From Rubritepida sp. (lineage in GTDB: Bacteria > Pseudomonadota > Alphaproteobacteria > Acetobacterales > Acetobacteraceae), in NCBI GenBank assembly GCA_014376425.1, contig JACMRO010000367.1, positions 1-9,824 on the forward strand: a DNA stretch of 9,824 nucleotides, read 5' to 3'. Every line of letters starts with the position of its first letter. Within the stretch, counting starts at the first letter, position 1. Under the pieces are notes generated by a model, which ran no database searches, was not told the DNA's origin, and worked only from the letters and a program-made list of their open reading frames with translations. Below are positions 6,036 to 9,824 of this stretch, one piece after another. A program made the translations under genes and the position numbers.

Positions 6036-6809
6036 TCAAGCGGCGGCGGGTTTGGTCCGCGCTGCCAGTTCCGGCAAGCCACCCAGCGATAGCAAATGGG
6101 CATAGATCATTTCAAGCTGACCGTTGTCGCGGAGCTCGGCCAACTGGGCGGGGGTGAGCGCCGCGAAGGCCTCCCGCTGGATGGCGTGGAAACCGTCGAT
6201 CTTGTTCGGCTTGCCAAATTGTTCGAACTGAACCGCGGCCGGTTGCAGAAGCTTGAGCGCGGCCAGCGCCTCCGTCATCGCCCGGGTCTTCTGAATGGCA
6301 ACCTCCAGGCTGCGGCTGAAGGTGAAGGCGCGGTCCAGCATGGGTGTCGGCTTGCCGTCGGCACCGAACAGCGGCTCGCCCTCGGTTGTGCTGAGCTGAG
6401 CGGCGCCCGGGTCCATGCAAAGCGCCAGATCCTCACTGCCTTCGGCTACCCGCACCAGGAAGAAGGGGAAGCGGCGCAGGTAGGCCGGCACGTAGCGGCC
6501 CTCCTCCCACCGTCCATCGGCGTCGACATAGGTGTTGGAATCCACTGTCAATCCGACGATGGCCACCGGCATGTGCGGCAGCTGAGAGGTGAAGACGATC
6601 GGGTATTGCCGGCAGGCGATGGCGAATTCTTCCGCCGCAAGAGGAATGGCGGAAATGCCGCGGGCAAAACCAAAGCCCGCCTCGCGCACGCGCAGCGCTG
6701 CGTGGCGCTGCGCCGTCAGCGGTTCCAGCGCGCCATACAGCGGGGGCAGCATGGCGATACCACCCTGGCTGGCGCCGACCGAAGGCGCCTTGGGATCGGG
6801 AGCGGACAT
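6036..6809 (-). CDS. SapC family protein
   Basis: This 257-residue protein shows SapC-family hallmarks: GFARGISAIPLAAEEF (47-62), QYPIVFTS (69-75), VGLTVDSNTYVDADGRWEEG (85-104) and the strongly conserved YVPAYLRRFPFFL (106-118). It ends with a Leu-rich helical region (QLEMIYAHLLSLGGLPEL). The family is named after a gene next to the Campylobacter fetus S-layer locus, but its biochemical role is not established. In alphaproteobacteria such genes often stand near cupin/JmjC-like oxygenases, flavin-dependent halogenases and TonB receptors. There is no clear signal peptide. The ATG at 6809 has AGGGAA 6 bases upstream and a plausible promoter beyond that. The frame stays open to 6983, but that leader is untranslated-looking sequence. 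The gene diverges from the Tat-repeat protein and JmjC gene, which fits the known SapC/oxygenase association. Confidence 0.88.
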   Translation of the reverse strand: MSAPDPKAPSVGASQGGIAMLPPLYGALEPLTAQRHAALRVREAGFGFARGISAIPLAAEEFAIACRQYPIVFTSQLPHMPVAIVGLTVDSNTYVDADGRWEEGRYVPAYLRRFPFFLVRVAEGSEDLALCMDPGAAQLSTTEGEPLFGADGKPTPMLDRAFTFSRSLEVAIQKTRAMTEALAALKLLQPAAVQFEQFGKPNKIDGFHAIQREAFAALTPAQLAELRDNGQLEMIYAHLLSLGGLPELAARTKPAAA

Positions 6810-6815
6810 CGAGGT

Positions 6816-6821
6816 TTCCCT
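6816..6821 (-). promoter_or_regulatory. Ribosome binding site fixing the sapC-family start
   Basis: AGGGAA on the - strand lies 6 bases before the ATG at 6809. It supports this start over in-frame ATGs further upstream, between 6944 and 6983, which would place the promoter candidate inside the coding sequence. Confidence 0.6.
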
Positions 6822-6837
6822 GTAAAGCTGTGGCCGG

Positions 6838-6866
6838 TTTATGCCCAAGCCGGAACAGGGCGGCAA
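6838..6866 (-). promoter_or_regulatory. Candidate sigma-70 promoter for the sapC-family gene
   Basis: On the - strand a TTGCCG -35 box (6866-6861, 4 of 6 to TTGACA) is followed by exactly 17 bases and a CATAAA -10 box (6843-6838, 4 of 6 to TATAAT). The -10 box ends 28 bases before the start codon, leaving room for a short leader that contains the AGGGAA site. This is pattern reading only. It could also serve phaB and the tup genes downstream, because the gap between sapC and phaB is only 59 bases. Confidence 0.45.
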
Positions 6867-6994
6867 GCGCGTGCACGCCCACGCGGAACGCTTGCCTAAG
6901 TCGTTGCGTTCATGAACACTCTGCTGCGGTTCGAGGTCGCGAGCCATGATGCGCGTCGCCGGCATGGCGGCACCACTGAACAACGGGGAACGAC

Positions 6995-7423
6995 ATGGAC
7001 GACGACAAAAGCAGTGCTGGGCTCGGCCGCCGCCGCCTGGTACTTCGCGCTGGCGCGCTGGGCATTGTGGCTTTAGGCGCCGCTGCCTGCGTTCCCGCGC
7101 AGCCCGTCTATGTCCAGCAACCCATCCGCCGCGGCACCGGCCTCACCGATGCCGACCCCAATGACGGGCCGGGCAACGGCCGCGGCGGTGGCTATCGCGG
7201 CGGCGGAACCGGCACCACCGATGCCGATCCCAATGACGGGCCCGGCCGCGGTCGTGGTGGCTATCGCGGGACCAACTCGGGCTACTCGACCGGTGTCACC
7301 GATGCAGACCCGAATGATGGGCCGGGCCGCGGCCGCGGCGGGTATCGCGGTGGCGGGTACCGCTCGGGCGTGACGGACAGCGACCCCAGCGACGGCCCCG
7401 GCCGCGGCCGCCGCGGGTTCTAG
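6995..7423 (+). CDS. Tat-exported, possibly lipidated protein with Asp-rich/RGG repeats
   Basis: This is a 142-residue small exported protein. The N-terminus has a twin-arginine signal (GRRRLVLRAG, 11-20), a hydrophobic core (ALGIVALGAA) and a single cysteine, C32, in LGAAAC. The context resembles a lipobox, but Ala stands at -3 where Leu is usual, so lipidation is uncertain. The mature part is low complexity. Four copies of TDADPNDGPGRGRGGYRG-like units start at residues 51, 75, 102 and 127, separated by short Gly-rich spacers. The D-x-D-x-x-D-G pattern resembles calcium-binding loops, and the RGRGGYRG part resembles RGG tails. I know no function for it. The start ATG has GGGGAA 4 bases upstream. 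The gene ends 7 bases before the JmjC oxygenase start, so the two are probably co-transcribed. The protein probably sits at the outer or inner membrane facing the periplasm. Confidence 0.78.
   Translation: MDDDKSSAGLGRRRLVLRAGALGIVALGAAACVPAQPVYVQQPIRRGTGLTDADPNDGPGNGRGGGYRGGGTGTTDADPNDGPGRGRGGYRGTNSGYSTGVTDADPNDGPGRGRGGYRGGGYRSGVTDSDPSDGPGRGRRGF
7145..7423 (+). repeat. Four in-frame tandem repeats in the Tat-exported protein gene
   Basis: Units begin at 7145, 7217, 7298 and 7373, i.e. spacings of 72, 81 and 75 bases, all multiples of three. Each encodes T-D-[AS]-D-P-[NS]-D-G-P-G followed by an Arg/Gly tract. The first three are nearly identical in protein. Their DNA differs at synonymous third positions (e.g. 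GCCGACCCC, GCCGATCCC, GCAGACCCG), which points to selection on the peptide rather than very recent duplication. Confidence 0.85.
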
Positions 7424-8586
7424 CCGACCCGTGCTGGAAACCGTGTCGTCACGCCAAGCGGCAGCCTCCCTGATGGAGGAAGCGTTCACGCTCGCCTTCG
7501 GCGATCTGGCACTCGAGACGGTTCTTGCCCTGCGCGAAGGGACGGCGTGGCGCCATTTTTCCGGCGGCGGCATGGCGCGGTACGCTGGCCTGCTGAGCAT
7601 CGCCGTGCTGGACGCCTATCTGCGCACCGATGGGGCGCGGACGCCGCGGATCAGCATGGCAGACGAAAGCCGCGAAGGTAGCGCCGGCGTGCCGGAGCAG
7701 GAATACGCCCTGCCCGACGGTCGGGTGGATCTACCCAAGCTGCTGCGACGTTTCGATGCCGGCGCGTCGCTGGTCGCCAGCCAATTCCATGAGACACACC
7801 CGCCGCTGGGGCGCTTCTGTCGGGGCCTGGAAAAACTCTTCCTGCATGGCTGCCAAACCAATATCTACCTGACCCCGCCCAAGGCGCAGGGATTCCGCTC
7901 GCATTTCGACACGCATGACGTGCTGGTTCTGCAGGTCTCCGGCCGCAAGCGCTGGCGGGTGTGGGACGGGCAGCGGGTGGAGAACCCAACCCGGCGAACT
8001 CCCTGGCCAGGCAACCTGGCACCTGAGGGCGAGCCCAGCATCGTGGTGATGGAACCGGGCGACGCCCTCTACATTCCCCGCGGCGTGATGCACGACGCAG
8101 CGACCGAGCCTGGCGATCCTTCACTGCACATCACAGTAGGTTTGCTGGAGCCGAGCTGGGCGCAAGCGCTGCGCCTGCTGGTGGACAGCGACGAGGTCGA
8201 GGGCGCCGCCTTGCGACAGTCGGTGCCGACCTGGCGCCTGGCCGAGCCCGACGTGCTGGCGGCGTTGCTGGAGACTCTGGCAGCCAAGCTGCGCGGCCTG
8301 AACAGTGCGGCGCATGCCGAACGGCTGTCGATGATGCTTCTCGACCAGTTGGCGCATGACCGGCAGCCGCTGCCCTCGCGCGGGCTATTCATGGCCGAGC
8401 TGACCGGTGACGCGCGCATGCGCCTTGCGGATGGCATGCACCACCATGTCGCGTTGTCGACGGACGGTAACGCGGCACTGCACTGGACTTGCGGGGAAGT
8501 GCCTCTGACCCCTGTTCAGGCGGAATGGCTGGAACCGCTGACCGACGGGGCCAGCGCCGATGAACTGGGCCAGGGCGCCCTGGAGT

Positions 8587-9824
<1,238 letters not shown>

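Noticed and set aside
6096..6899. 267-residue + strand open frame opposite the SapC-family gene
   Set aside because: The - strand protein has strong family motifs; the + strand frame has none.
6908..6932. GTTC repeats considered as an alphaproteobacterial LexA box
   Set aside because: The spacing does not match GTTC-N7-GTTC; the direct copies are separated by 17 bases.
7145..7423. Regular repeats considered as a CRISPR array or intergenic repeat
   Set aside because: The spacings are multiples of three within an open reading frame and the copies differ synonymously, so they are protein-coding repeats.

Overview
The window is a high-GC, gene-dense bacterial segment with no rRNA, tRNA, mobile element or CRISPR array. 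Base composition, tight ATGA/GTGA start-stop overlaps and gene content (M81 peptidase, DSD1-type PLP enzyme, TupABC, PhaB, SapC, a JmjC oxygenase, RadA) suggest an alphaproteobacterium, probably of the Acetobacteraceae/Rhodospirillales group. The taxonomic call is inference.

Region 1 (1-2627, + strand) is the end of a translationally coupled catabolic operon. It holds the C-terminus of an M81 (MlrC-type) metallopeptidase, a D-serine dehydratase/D-threonine aldolase-type PLP enzyme, a small two-cluster ferredoxin-like protein and a CCG-domain (HdrB/GlcF-like) iron-sulfur protein. Each gene overlaps the next by 4 or 7 bases. The last two look like a GlcF/LldE-type electron-transfer subunit split into two polypeptides. 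Their flavoprotein partner, if there is one, is not in the window.

Region 2 (2628-6809, - strand, read right to left) runs: SapC-family protein, acetoacetyl-CoA reductase (PhaB), tungstate ABC transporter permease, ATPase and binding protein (TupB, TupC, TupA), then an unrecognised 108-residue protein. A plausible sigma-70 type promoter lies upstream of the sapC-family gene. From tupB onward the genes abut or overlap and are almost certainly one operon. TupABC imports tungstate for tungsten-pterin enzymes encoded elsewhere. PhaB makes (R)-3-hydroxybutyryl-CoA for polyhydroxybutyrate.

Region 3 (6995-8630, + strand) diverges from sapC. It holds a small Tat-exported, possibly lipidated protein with four Asp-rich/RGG-like repeats, followed 7 bases later by a JmjC (Cupin_4/RoxA-type) Fe(II)/2-oxoglutarate oxygenase. 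This pair, next to a SapC-family gene, is the part most likely to be a poorly described system. One speculative reading is that the oxygenase modifies the repeat protein before export.

Region 4 (8587-9824, - strand) is the DNA-repair ATPase RadA. It lacks its N-terminal zinc finger because the window ends, and its 3' end overlaps the oxygenase gene tail to tail by 44 bases. No stretch longer than about 190 bases lacks a gene.
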